From the NCBI GenBank assembly GCA_002362135.1, contig DETO01000003.1, positions 1-25,544 on the forward strand: 25,544 nt of DNA, in the 5' to 3' direction. The notes under the pieces were generated by a model. The model was not told the DNA's origin. It ran no database searches and saw only the letters and a program-made list of their open reading frames with translations. Shown one piece after another: positions 15,577 to 24,400 of this stretch; position 1 is the first letter of the stretch; each line of letters opens with the position of its first letter. This DNA is from Ruminococcus sp. UBA3286. GTDB lineage: Bacteria; Bacillota; Clostridia; Oscillospirales; Ruminococcaceae. The position numbers were made by a program, and so were the translations under genes.

Positions 15577-16039
15577 GAACAAATCCTGAAATAAACAAAA
15601 TCCTCGCAAATATTATAATTTGCCTTATGAGTCTTTCATGAACGCTCCCTTCTGCAAGCAGTTCGAGAGCCGCGCCTCCGTCAAGAAAGCTGAACGGCAA
15701 CAGATTGAAAATCCCCTCGGCAAGATTGAACGCGCAGAGATATCCGCGAATTCCGAAAAGCCAAAGAAAAGCGAAGATAAGCAGATTTACGGCAGGCCCG
15801 CACATAAGTACGGCTATGCCGTTTTTTATATTTTTGCAGGGCGATGCTGTCATCTTAATGCCGAAACAGCCGAGTTCAACAGAACGAAGCTCGCCGCCTG
15901 TAAGTTTTAACGCCATAATATGACCGAGTTCATGGGCGATACACGATATGTAAAACGCCGCTGTCAGATCTCCGTCGCGCAAAAGAAACAGCAGCGCGTT
16001 GAATACCAGAAACGAATATCTGATTTTTATCTTAGTCAT
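15548..16039 (-). CDS. Small M50 site-2 protease family protein (SpoIVFB-like)
   Basis: 163 residues and four or so membrane segments. The zinc motif HELGH is at 36-40 and the third ligand D120 is in NLLPFSFLDGG; LMCGPAVNLL (78-87) is the conserved GPxxN turn of this family. These intramembrane metalloproteases cut membrane-bound substrates; SpoIVFB of Bacillus matures pro-sigma-K but is about 290 residues. This protein has only the protease core, with no CBS or PDZ domain. It overlaps the preceding gene by four bases (ATGA), so the two are translationally coupled. Its 3' end overlaps the TauE/SafE gene on the other strand by 29 bp. A sporulation role is inference. Confidence 0.88.
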   Translation of the reverse strand: MTKIKIRYSFLVFNALLFLLRDGDLTAAFYISCIAHELGHIMALKLTGGELRSVELGCFGIKMTASPCKNIKNGIAVLMCGPAVNLLIFAFLWLFGIRGYLCAFNLAEGIFNLLPFSFLDGGAALELLAEGSVHERLIRQIIIFARILFISGFVLIFLKLRIP

Positions 16040-16368
16040 AGATTTTTTACAAATTCAATTATATGATCTACCGGATTCGGGATAATATTTTTGTCCACAG
16101 TTGAAAGTCTGCGCAGAAATCCTATCAATTCTTCCGCAATTTCCGGCCTGGCAATGTTAAGTATAACAAGTCCGGCTGCGATTATCAGGCATAACACTGC
16201 CTGCATTGAAACAATATCGTCGGCTCGTCCTTCACGCCGCCTGCGTATATCCTCCTCTTTCAGCTTTTCGGTATTATCGTCGTCGGAAATTATCTCCGCT
16301 TCGGTTTCTTCTCCAGTGTTCTCTTCTTCATCGGCAAAATTTCCGTTCATAAAAATATTCTCTTCCAT
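16036..16368 (-). CDS. Acidic single-pass membrane protein coupled to the M50 protease
   Basis: 110 residues of no recognised family. The N-terminal 40 residues are very acidic (Glu/Asp-rich). A basic patch (IRRRREGR, 41-48) and a hydrophobic helix at about 52-73 follow, then a short C-terminal tail ending in DHIIEFVKNL. The basic patch before the helix predicts a cytoplasmic N-terminus. AAGGAGGTG before the ATG is a strong ribosome site. The stop codon overlaps the start of the M50 gene (ATGA). The gene order copies Bacillus SpoIVFA-SpoIVFB, where a membrane protein controls the protease, but no LytM domain is present and no homology is claimed. Alternatives are an adaptor or a substrate of the protease. 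Confidence 0.72.
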   Translation of the reverse strand: MEENIFMNGNFADEEENTGEETEAEIISDDDNTEKLKEEDIRRRREGRADDIVSMQAVLCLIIAAGLVILNIARPEIAEELIGFLRRLSTVDKNIIPNPVDHIIEFVKNL

Positions 16369-16416
16369 GTCCGCACCTCCTTATCAATTAATATGCGTCT
16401 ATACAATAAATATGCC

Positions 16417-16445
16417 TTGACTTTTTTTCCGAATTATGCTAAAAT
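16417..16445 (+). promoter_or_regulatory. Sigma-A promoter of the GGDEF/EAL gene
   Basis: TTGACT (16417-16422) and TAAAAT (16440-16445), 17-bp spacer, TGC extended -10. The leader is about 53 nt. Confidence 0.78.
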
Positions 16446-16504
16446 CATGATGTATGATTATATAGGTATAAGAGAAGAAAATTTGACCTTTAAGGGTGAT
16501 GTTT

Positions 16505-18805
16505 ATGATATGGTTTATGATAGCGATAATGTTTACAGGATCGGCATTTACACTTTGCTGCGCGATTTACGGTATATTGAAAATGCGCGAAGATCCATTG
16601 GAAATTTATGAAAGAAAGACGCTTATCTGCGCCGCAGGAGTTCCTGCGCTGAATGCCGCGGCAATGCTTGCTCCTACTGAAAAATCAGCACTCGTTTTAT
16701 TCGGACTGTATAATATCTGCGAGACCTGCACCGCATTATGCCTTCTGTTATTTGTCAGGCGATATATGGGCATTACAAGATCATTGGGTAAAATTAAAAG
16801 ATTGATCTATGTCGCCGCGGCTATCGACGCTGTCATGATGCTTGTCAATCCATTCTTCAACTTTTTATTCAAAGTTGAGCCATATTATGATAAGTGGGGA
16901 TCGTTATTCTATCGTTCTTCCCATATGATGCCTCCTTATTATTTTCATGCGGCGCTGACCACGATTATAATTATCGCAAACCTTGCAATGCTGATAAGGC
17001 GAATGATAATCGCCCCAAAAGCATATGTTATAAAATACAGTTCTGTTTTTCTGTCGCTTGCCACGATTGTTTCTATCGGAACGCTCTACATATATTTCGA
17101 TCTGAAATTCGACTACTCGCTGATGCTTTATCCGCTTGTTGTATTTCTCATTTTTTATTTCTCGCTTATATATGTTCCGCGCGGACTTATGGAACGCCTT
17201 ATGTTTTTCACAGTAGCAAACATGAAGGACGGCATTGTCTGTATAGATATCGATTCCAAGATAGTTCATGCAAATAAAGCTGCGAAGGATTTCTGCGAAG
17301 CCGAAATAGATATCCAAACGCTTGATAATCAGGTGAGAAAATGGCTTATTGAAGATATCGACCCGAATATTTCCGTTCATATCTGGGAAACAACAAGACG
17401 TATCAACGGTCAGAAGCATTATTTTACGATAGAGTATCACAGAATTTACGACAGCTCTGTAAAATATCTCGGCTGCTTTTTCCTTATCCACGACAGAACT
17501 GAGGAATATATCAAATACAAGACCGAAAAATACAAGGCGACTCACGATATGCTGACAGGTCTTTACAATATGGAATGCTTCTGCGAATGCGTGCGGGATC
17601 AGCTGAATAACGATCCCGAAACAGGATATTATATCATTGTCACAGACGTGAAGAATTTCAAAATGGTAAACGACGTTTTCGGCGTTGAAGCCGGCGACAG
17701 ACTTCTGAAAAAAATTTCCGAGATCACAGCGCAGTTCGGCGGCAGCGATTGTATTTACGGTCGTCTTACCGGAGACCGCTTTTCAATATGTATGCCGAAA
17801 TCGAGATTTTCGGAAGAAGAACTGCTGAAAACATATTCCGCTGTGGATTCGTTTCTGGAAGGCGCAGCTTTCAAAACTCATATCCATATCGGCGTTTATG
17901 AAGTTACCGACCGCTCGCTGCGAGTTTCCGTAATGTGCGACCACGCTAATCTTGCTATCAAAAAAATCAAGGACAGTTACCGCAGTTTTGTTGCATATTA
18001 TGATAACGAGCTTCGCGAAAGTTTTATAAACGAACACAGAGTTATAAGCGAATTTGAAAAAGCGATTGAAGACAATCAGTTTCAGCCGTACATACAGCCG
18101 CAGATCGCCTCAAACGGCAACATCATGGGCGGCGAAGCCCTTGTGCGCTGGATACACCCGAAAGAAGGCATGATACCGCCTGATAAATTCATCAAGCTGT
18201 TTGAGCAAACGGGACTTATCAGCCGCCTTGATACGCTTATGTGGGAATTTGCCTGCATACAGCTTAAGCGCTGGACTGATATCGGATTAACCGAAAGCTA
18301 TATTTCCGTAAATATATCCCAGAAGGATTTTTATCTTCTCGATGTTTACAACACGATGATCAAGCTTGTGAACAAATACGATATATCCCCGAAAAGGCTT
18401 CATCTTGAGATTACGGAAACGGCCATCATGGATAATCCTGAGGCACAGCTTGAACTCATCGCAAAACTGCGGAACTGCGGATTTATCGTTGAGATAGACG
18501 ACTTCGGCAGCGGCTATTCATCGCTGAATATGCTTAAAGAAATAGAAGCAGACGTGCTGAAGATCGATATGGGATTTTTAAAAAAATCAGATCATCAGCA
18601 CAAAAGTCAGGTAATTCTGAAAATGATAATCGGTCTTGCGAAATCGCTGAAAATGGAAGTTATTACAGAAGGCGTGGAAACTATGGATCAGGTGAAATTT
18701 CTTGCGGAATACGGCTGCGATATTTATCAGGGATATTATTTTGCAAAGCCTATGACCATAAACGAATTCGAGACCACTTATCTTAATAAGCGTTTCAGAA
18801 TATGA
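16505..18805 (+). CDS. Membrane cyclic-di-GMP phosphodiesterase (7TM-like, PAS, degenerate GGDEF, EAL)
   Basis: 766 residues from ATG 16505, chosen because AAGGG at 16492-16496 sits eight bases before it; GTG 16496 and ATG 16499 are also in frame. About seven hydrophobic helices (1-235) resemble the 7TM histidine-kinase input module. A PAS-like domain follows (about 240-340). The GGDEF domain starts at HDMLTGLYN (347), but the signature loop reads TGDRF (422-426), so cyclase activity is unlikely; it may bind GTP and regulate. The EAL domain is complete: EAL (544-546), NIS, EITE (635-638), DD (665-666), K686, EGVE (722-725), Q742. It should hydrolyse c-di-GMP to pGpG at the inner membrane. No terminator follows; the next promoter starts 4 bp after the stop. 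Confidence 0.93.
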   Translation: MIWFMIAIMFTGSAFTLCCAIYGILKMREDPLEIYERKTLICAAGVPALNAAAMLAPTEKSALVLFGLYNICETCTALCLLLFVRRYMGITRSLGKIKRLIYVAAAIDAVMMLVNPFFNFLFKVEPYYDKWGSLFYRSSHMMPPYYFHAALTTIIIIANLAMLIRRMIIAPKAYVIKYSSVFLSLATIVSIGTLYIYFDLKFDYSLMLYPLVVFLIFYFSLIYVPRGLMERLMFFTVANMKDGIVCIDIDSKIVHANKAAKDFCEAEIDIQTLDNQVRKWLIEDIDPNISVHIWETTRRINGQKHYFTIEYHRIYDSSVKYLGCFFLIHDRTEEYIKYKTEKYKATHDMLTGLYNMECFCECVRDQLNNDPETGYYIIVTDVKNFKMVNDVFGVEAGDRLLKKISEITAQFGGSDCIYGRLTGDRFSICMPKSRFSEEELLKTYSAVDSFLEGAAFKTHIHIGVYEVTDRSLRVSVMCDHANLAIKKIKDSYRSFVAYYDNELRESFINEHRVISEFEKAIEDNQFQPYIQPQIASNGNIMGGEALVRWIHPKEGMIPPDKFIKLFEQTGLISRLDTLMWEFACIQLKRWTDIGLTESYISVNISQKDFYLLDVYNTMIKLVNKYDISPKRLHLEITETAIMDNPEAQLELIAKLRNCGFIVEIDDFGSGYSSLNMLKEIEADVLKIDMGFLKKSDHQHKSQVILKMIIGLAKSLKMEVITEGVETMDQVKFLAEYGCDIYQGYYFAKPMTINEFETTYLNKRFRI

Positions 18806-18808
18806 TTC

Positions 18809-18837
18809 TTGACATATTTACGGATATATGGTAAAAT
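18809..18837 (+). promoter_or_regulatory. Sigma-A promoter of the lipoprotein-radA unit
   Basis: TTGACA (18809-18814) and TAAAAT (18832-18837), 17-bp spacer, with TGG before the -10. It begins three bases after the preceding stop codon. Confidence 0.8.
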
Positions 18838-18869
18838 GATTACGACAAATTTAGACTGGAGGAGTAATT

Positions 18870-19943
18870 TTGAAAATAATCAGAAATATTACGTCTATCT
18901 CGGCAGCTATCGCTCTTGCTGCCGCCATGACAAGCTGTTCCAATAAATCTGATTCCGATAAAAAGCAGTATGAAAGAACCGCTCCCGACAGCGTTTCTTT
19001 TGAATGGCAAAAGGCTTATGAAAGCAAGCTGAACGAATTCAAAGAATCTGAGGATTATTCCGACAATCAGGAATCGGGGTCGGCTTTCGATCTTTTCGAT
19101 ATTACCAAAGACGGAACGCCTGAACTTATCATTTCTCCCAACAACGACGGCTCTACCAAATGCCTCGTATACTCGTTCTCGGACGGCGAAGCGGCTGAAA
19201 TAGGCGATATCGGAAACGCAGGCAGCTTTATGTATCTTCCGGTTTTAAACTTTATAAAGGACGAATACTGCGGAGACGGCTTTGTTCTCGGACAATATCT
19301 CAAATACGAAAACGGCTCTTTCAATCAGGAAATAAGCTATAGTGATAATTCCCAGTCGGCAATGAGCGGCGATGTGATTGTTCATGAGATAAACGGCGAA
19401 GAGGTTCTTCTGCCCGATTACGACAAGGCACTTGAACCTTATATCAACTCCCCTGCTCTCAATGTCGGAAGAAAATATTCAATGGGCGACGGGGTTATTA
19501 AATACGCCCTTTATCGTTCCGAAAGCTGGGGAAATATAATCAGTCCCGCGGACAAAAAACTCTGCATGGATATGCTCAAGGAAAAGCTGCTGCCGGAATA
19601 TGAAGCAGGCTCGGAGATTGCCTATGAACTTGCCGATCTCAACAACGACGATGTTCCTGAACTCCTCATCTCGGAAGGCACATATCCCGAAGCGCCCTGC
19701 TCTATTTTCTACTTCAAGAATAATACGCTCTGCCCTGTCGAGGGAACTTACGGCTCATGGGGCGAGATCACACTCGATACCGACAATCTGATCTTCTACT
19801 CCGTTTCAGGCACGGAGACGATCTATTGGAGCATCGCCAACAGCGCATTCTCTTCAACAAATTATGTAAGCTCCGGAAATACTGCTGTTCTCGGCAGAAA
19901 ACGCCTGCTGACCGAAGAGAATCTTTCCGCTGATTTCAGTTGA
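18870..19943 (+). CDS. Putative lipoprotein with two D-x-D/PEL repeats, TTG start
   Basis: 357 residues. The start is TTG at 18870: GGAGGAG at 18858-18864 is five bases away, the signal peptide begins right there, and no ATG or GTG fits. The signal MKIIRNITSISAAIALAAAMTSC (M decoded from TTG) has lipobox MTSC. Two related segments, LFDITKDGTPELIIS (about 74-88) and LADLNNDDVPELLIS (about 254-268), look like the D-x-D-x-PEL motif of FG-GAP/VCBS-like propeller repeats common in Ruminococcus surface lipoproteins. No catalytic motif is visible and the function is unknown. Its stop codon is one base before the radA ATG. Confidence 0.85.
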   Translation: MKIIRNITSISAAIALAAAMTSCSNKSDSDKKQYERTAPDSVSFEWQKAYESKLNEFKESEDYSDNQESGSAFDLFDITKDGTPELIISPNNDGSTKCLVYSFSDGEAAEIGDIGNAGSFMYLPVLNFIKDEYCGDGFVLGQYLKYENGSFNQEISYSDNSQSAMSGDVIVHEINGEEVLLPDYDKALEPYINSPALNVGRKYSMGDGVIKYALYRSESWGNIISPADKKLCMDMLKEKLLPEYEAGSEIAYELADLNNDDVPELLISEGTYPEAPCSIFYFKNNTLCPVEGTYGSWGEITLDTDNLIFYSVSGTETIYWSIANSAFSSTNYVSSGNTAVLGRKRLLTEENLSADFS

Positions 19944-19944
19944 T

Positions 19945-21309
19945 ATGGCGAAATCAAGATATGTCTACGAATGCAGCGCCTGCGGATATGAAAGTTCCAA
20001 ATGGAACGGCAAATGCCCTTCCTGCGGCGCTTGGAACACATTTCAGGAATCTGTCAGCGAGCCTGTTTCCTCATCGTCTTCCTCTTCACGGGAAATACGC
20101 GACCTCTCCGACAGCATACTGGAACTTGACGATATAGGCGCGGACAACGACGTACGCTATGATACGGGAATAGGCGAACTCAACCGCGTTCTCGGCGGAG
20201 GACTTGTAAAAGGTTCTCTCGTACTTTTAGGCGGCGAGCCGGGAATCGGAAAAAGTACGATCTTGCTGCAAATTTGTCAGTATCTCGGCGAAGAGCATTC
20301 CATACTTTACGTTTCCGGAGAAGAATCCGCACGGCAGATAAAACTTCGCGCACAGCGTCTCGGCGTTGATACCGAAAATCTCTATCTGCTGACTTCCACG
20401 GACGCGGAAGCCGTTGCGGAAACTATCGCGTCGGCGTCGCCCGATATTGCGATAATAGATTCCATACAGACTATGAATATCAGCCGCATTACTTCCAGCC
20501 CGGGAAGTCTTACTCAGGTGCGCGAATGCTCGAATCTGTTCATGCATACCGCAAAACGTCAGGAGATACCTATTATTCTGGTAGGTCATGTCAATAAGGA
20601 CGGCGCAATAGCAGGCCCTAAAGTTATGGAGCATATCGTTGACGCCGTGCTTTATTTCGAGGGCGAACGTCATCAGAGTTACCGCCTGCTCCGCGCAGTC
20701 AAGAACAGATTCGGTTCTACAAATGAAATAGGCGTTTTTGAAATGCTTGATAAGGGGCTTTCGGAGGTTGAAAATCCGTCCCAGATGCTGCTTTCGGGCA
20801 GACCTCATAACGTTTCGGGAACGTGCGTTGCCTGCGTTATGGAAGGAACAAGACCTATACTTGCGGAAGTTCAGTCCCTTGCGGCTAAGACAAGTTATGC
20901 AGCTCCGCGAAGAATGGCGACGGGTTTTGATTTCAACAGACTAAATATTCTCATAGCCGTGCTTGAAAAGCGGCTGGGAATATACATGGGTACGCTGGAC
21001 GTTTATCTCAATATTATCGGCGGATTCCGGCTTGACGAACCTGCCGCTGATCTTCCGGTCGCAATGGCTTTGTATTCGGGAGTTATGGATAAGCCTGTCG
21101 ATGAAATGCTCATAGCGTTCGGAGAGATAGGACTTGGAGGAGAAATACGCTCCGTATCTCATCTGTCGCAGCGCATTAAGGAAGCCGAACGAATGGGATT
21201 CAAGAAAGTCGTGATACCCAAACAATCGGCTTCGTCAATCAATTTTGCAGACTATAAAATAGAGATAATCCCCGTTTCAACGCTGAAACAGGCGTTCAGC
21301 ACAATATGA
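19945..21309 (+). CDS. radA: DNA repair protein RadA/Sms
   Basis: 454 residues, family length. An N-terminal C4 zinc finger (C10, C13, C24, C27) precedes a RecA-like ATPase domain with Walker A GGEPGIGKST (about 97-106) and the RadA signature KNRFG (253-257). The C-terminal third is a Lon-like P5 domain (VYLNIIGGFRLDEPAADLPVAMALYS). RadA is a hexameric branch-migration helicase in homologous recombination and repair. Its ATG follows the lipoprotein stop by one base with no clear Shine-Dalgarno, so it is probably translated by re-initiation. A terminator follows at 21311. Confidence 0.97.
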   Translation: MAKSRYVYECSACGYESSKWNGKCPSCGAWNTFQESVSEPVSSSSSSSREIRDLSDSILELDDIGADNDVRYDTGIGELNRVLGGGLVKGSLVLLGGEPGIGKSTILLQICQYLGEEHSILYVSGEESARQIKLRAQRLGVDTENLYLLTSTDAEAVAETIASASPDIAIIDSIQTMNISRITSSPGSLTQVRECSNLFMHTAKRQEIPIILVGHVNKDGAIAGPKVMEHIVDAVLYFEGERHQSYRLLRAVKNRFGSTNEIGVFEMLDKGLSEVENPSQMLLSGRPHNVSGTCVACVMEGTRPILAEVQSLAAKTSYAAPRRMATGFDFNRLNILIAVLEKRLGIYMGTLDVYLNIIGGFRLDEPAADLPVAMALYSGVMDKPVDEMLIAFGEIGLGGEIRSVSHLSQRIKEAERMGFKKVVIPKQSASSINFADYKIEIIPVSTLKQAFSTI

Positions 21310-21310
21310 T

Positions 21311-21347
21311 AAAAAGACAGCAGAAAAAATTTCTCTGCTGTCTTTTT
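21311..21347 (+). terminator. Rho-independent terminator of radA
   Basis: GACAGCAGA (21316-21324) pairs with TCTGCTGTC (21334-21342), flanked by A5 and T6. Confidence 0.93.
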
Positions 21348-21355
21348 TATATATG

Positions 21356-21380
21356 AAAAAAGAGCGTTCGAAAACGCTCT
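21356..21380 (-). terminator. Rho-independent terminator of the pectinase gene
   Basis: AGAGCGTT CGAA AACGCTCT (21361-21380) is a perfect 8-bp stem and 4-base loop, followed on the minus strand by T5 (21356-21360). It is 84 bp past the pectinase stop codon and back to back with the radA terminator. Confidence 0.9.
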
Positions 21381-21464
21381 CTCTTCATTATATCATTATA
21401 TTTAAGGAACGGGCTTACTTTAACAACTTTTTAGCGAAAGAGCCGTATCTCTTTCTTCATTTGC

Positions 21465-24400
21465 TTACTTGATCGGAAGTTCCTCGATCTTGTAAATGCC
21501 TGCGTCAACCTGCTGGATAACAAGCGCGTCCTGAGCTGTTACGCCGTCGCCGTTTCCCGAAACGTCGGCATTTTTCATGCCCTGTTCAGTCAGCTTATAT
21601 TCGTCCTTATTTGTAAGGAATTGGAGAATCAGAGTTGCGTCTGCAATTTCAACCTTGCCGTCGCAGTTTGCGTCACCGTAAACTGTCTTTGAAGGCGCAG
21701 GAGTTGTTGTTGTTGTTGTATCGGGAGCTGAACCGCCGGCATATACCATGTAGAAGAGATTTGCCGTATCAGCCTTAGCAATTGTATGCGAACCTGCCGC
21801 AACGTCTACTGTAACGACGCCGTTGGAAGCCGTATACTTTGTGCCATCAACCTTTACCGTAGCAGCAGCTTCTGCGAATACGAGTGTAAGTTTTCCTGCC
21901 GAGCCTGCATTGAATGTGATATTTGTTGCAGATTCCATTTTCAGACACTGCGTAAGAGTTTTGCCGTCGTAATTTACAGTACCCTTATTAGTTGCAAGAT
22001 TACCGGTGATCTTGTAGAACGAGCTGTTCTTGCCGTTAGCTGTAAAGTCATGAACATATCCGCCGCTTACGATTGGAGCAGAAGCCGTAGTTGTCTGATC
22101 GGAAGCATTTGTTGTCTTAGGCGCTTCCGTAGACTGCGTAGTTGTGGGAGGAACAGGAGGAGTTACGCCGTTTGACATATGGTAACCCATATCCTTATAG
22201 CTGCTTGATGAAGCAGTTTCAAAGAGACCTCCGGGATTGGGTGAACCGTCCGCATTTCTCCATGCAGCATGGAAATCAGTACCCATTGCGGCAGCCTTTA
22301 CTGAAATGAAATCAGAATCGGCAACTGTAGCGTCTGTACCGCCCTTATAGCCGTTTGTAACGTCAACCTTTGAGGATACAACATGATACTTTGAGTTGTA
22401 GTACAGAGAATTAGCCATTGTACCTACAAACTTATCATTGGAAACTCCGCCTTTAAGCTGGAGACCGTCTGTAAGCTTATTATTGTAATAGGAAACTACG
22501 CTGTCAAAATCGCAGCCGTCATCTGTGCAGCGATAGCACGAGAAGTTGGGCTTGCCTGTGCCTTCGCCGTTGTTGTTAGCAGCTGTGCAGTCTGTAAGAG
22601 AAGCCAACTTAGGATTGTTATTATCGGTAAATCCGCAGTGGAGATTCTCAAATGCAAGGCAGTTTTCAACGATATGACCTGAACCTACACCGGAACCGCC
22701 GAGTTTGAAACCGTTTCCGTCGCAGTCGCCATAGCCCTCGCCAAATTCGGTAAAGCCGTTTCTGAACGCGATAGAATTCTTGATAGTTACAACGCCTATC
22801 GGGCCTGTTTCAGTCTTGGCAAAGAGATCCCAGCCATCGTCGGAGTTGTTGTAAGCCATACAGCCATCAAATACATTGCCCTCGCCGCAGGTAAGCTTTG
22901 CCGCAAAACCGTCGGCATTTTCCATAGAAGCGTTATCGCAGTTATTCTTTGAAGTGCAGTTGAGGATAGTATTGTATGAAGGCCAGTCTGCAATAGTTGC
23001 CGCGCTTGTATTGTAGCGCGAGATCTGGAGACCTGTATCCTGATTGTCATTGAATACCATCATTTCAATAAGGTTGTTATTACCGGAAAGAAGCATTCCG
23101 TTATCGGCAGCCTTAGTTATCTCAAAGCCGTAGAAGTGCCAGTAATCACCGTCAAGCGTAACGCCTCTCTTAGAACCGTCAGCCGCGCCCTGACCGGAGA
23201 AATCCCATACTACTTTTGCGCCGGGATAAGCGGAAATGGTCTTGTACTTTCCTGCCGAACCGTTATTGTTTGAATCGATGAGAATCATTTCGCTGAACTT
23301 ATATGTTCCATCGAGAAGGTAAATCGTACCGCCTGCGGGAACAGCCTTGATAGCTGAAAGAACATCTGTAGGAGCCTGCATGGTCTTACCGTCTCCGCCG
23401 CCGTTGGGTGAAGCGTAGATCACATTTGCGCCTGTAACAGGAACTGCTGTAGTTACAACAGGAGGATTCGTGATAGGAGCAGCCGTACTCTGAGCAGACT
23501 GTGTAGTCTGAACGGGAGTATCAGTCGTAGGAGGATTTGAAGAATCTTCCTTGAATCCGCTTCCAATAGCCGTTATTTTATCGTCATAAGCCACGAGAGC
23601 AGCCTTTAACGCGTCGTTTACAGCATAGCTTGCATCGTCTGTTTCATTGTTGAACTGCCACTTGAAATCGCCGCCGTCAACTCTTCCTGCCTTGGAAGTT
23701 ACAACAGTGGGAACGTCTGCCGCCTCATTGAGGTTATAGCTGTAGAAACCGCTTTCCGTATCGAAATTGTTATATGTTGCGCCGCCCGAAGCCGCCTTTA
23801 CCGATGAGGGAACCTTCTCATCTCTTGACTTTGCGTCATAAGCGTCGAACTGCGTATTATTTTGACTGTAGGGAACGAAAGTACCGCCCTCGATTATATT
23901 GCCGAAAGCCTTGATCATTCCGCCTACTTCGCCGCTGAATGTGCCTTCGCCTGCCGCGTCAGTACCCTGACCGGAGATCATCATGGGAGCTTTGCAGTTG
24001 CGGAAATAGTTGTTTTCAGCAAAGATGTCGGAATCTGTAGTAGAACCGATACCATATTTGGCGTTGCCGTCGTAATAGTTATTGTAAACATGAACAGTTG
24101 CAACTCTTACACGGGGATGACGTGAATCGGAATGATCGTACCAGTTGTGGTGGTATGTGATGTAATTCGAAGTATCGCTTGCGTTTGCTCCCTGAAGATT
24201 GCACTTTCCGTTATCATAGAAGTGGTTGTAAGAATGAGTGATGTGGTGTGATTTTTTCGTATCAAGCGCGCCGTCGCCCTTTACCTGATCGGCGTCTGAA
24301 CCGGCGTCGCCATAGAAGTAATCGCAGTTATGAACCCAGCAGTAGGAGTCGTTCTGCTGGAGACCGATATTATCGCCTTCAGAGCTGTTGCAATTCATTG

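Noticed and set aside
16393..16611. 72-residue reading frame before the phosphodiesterase
   Set aside because: It overlaps the promoter and the phosphodiesterase start in another frame and shows no ribosome site or family resemblance.
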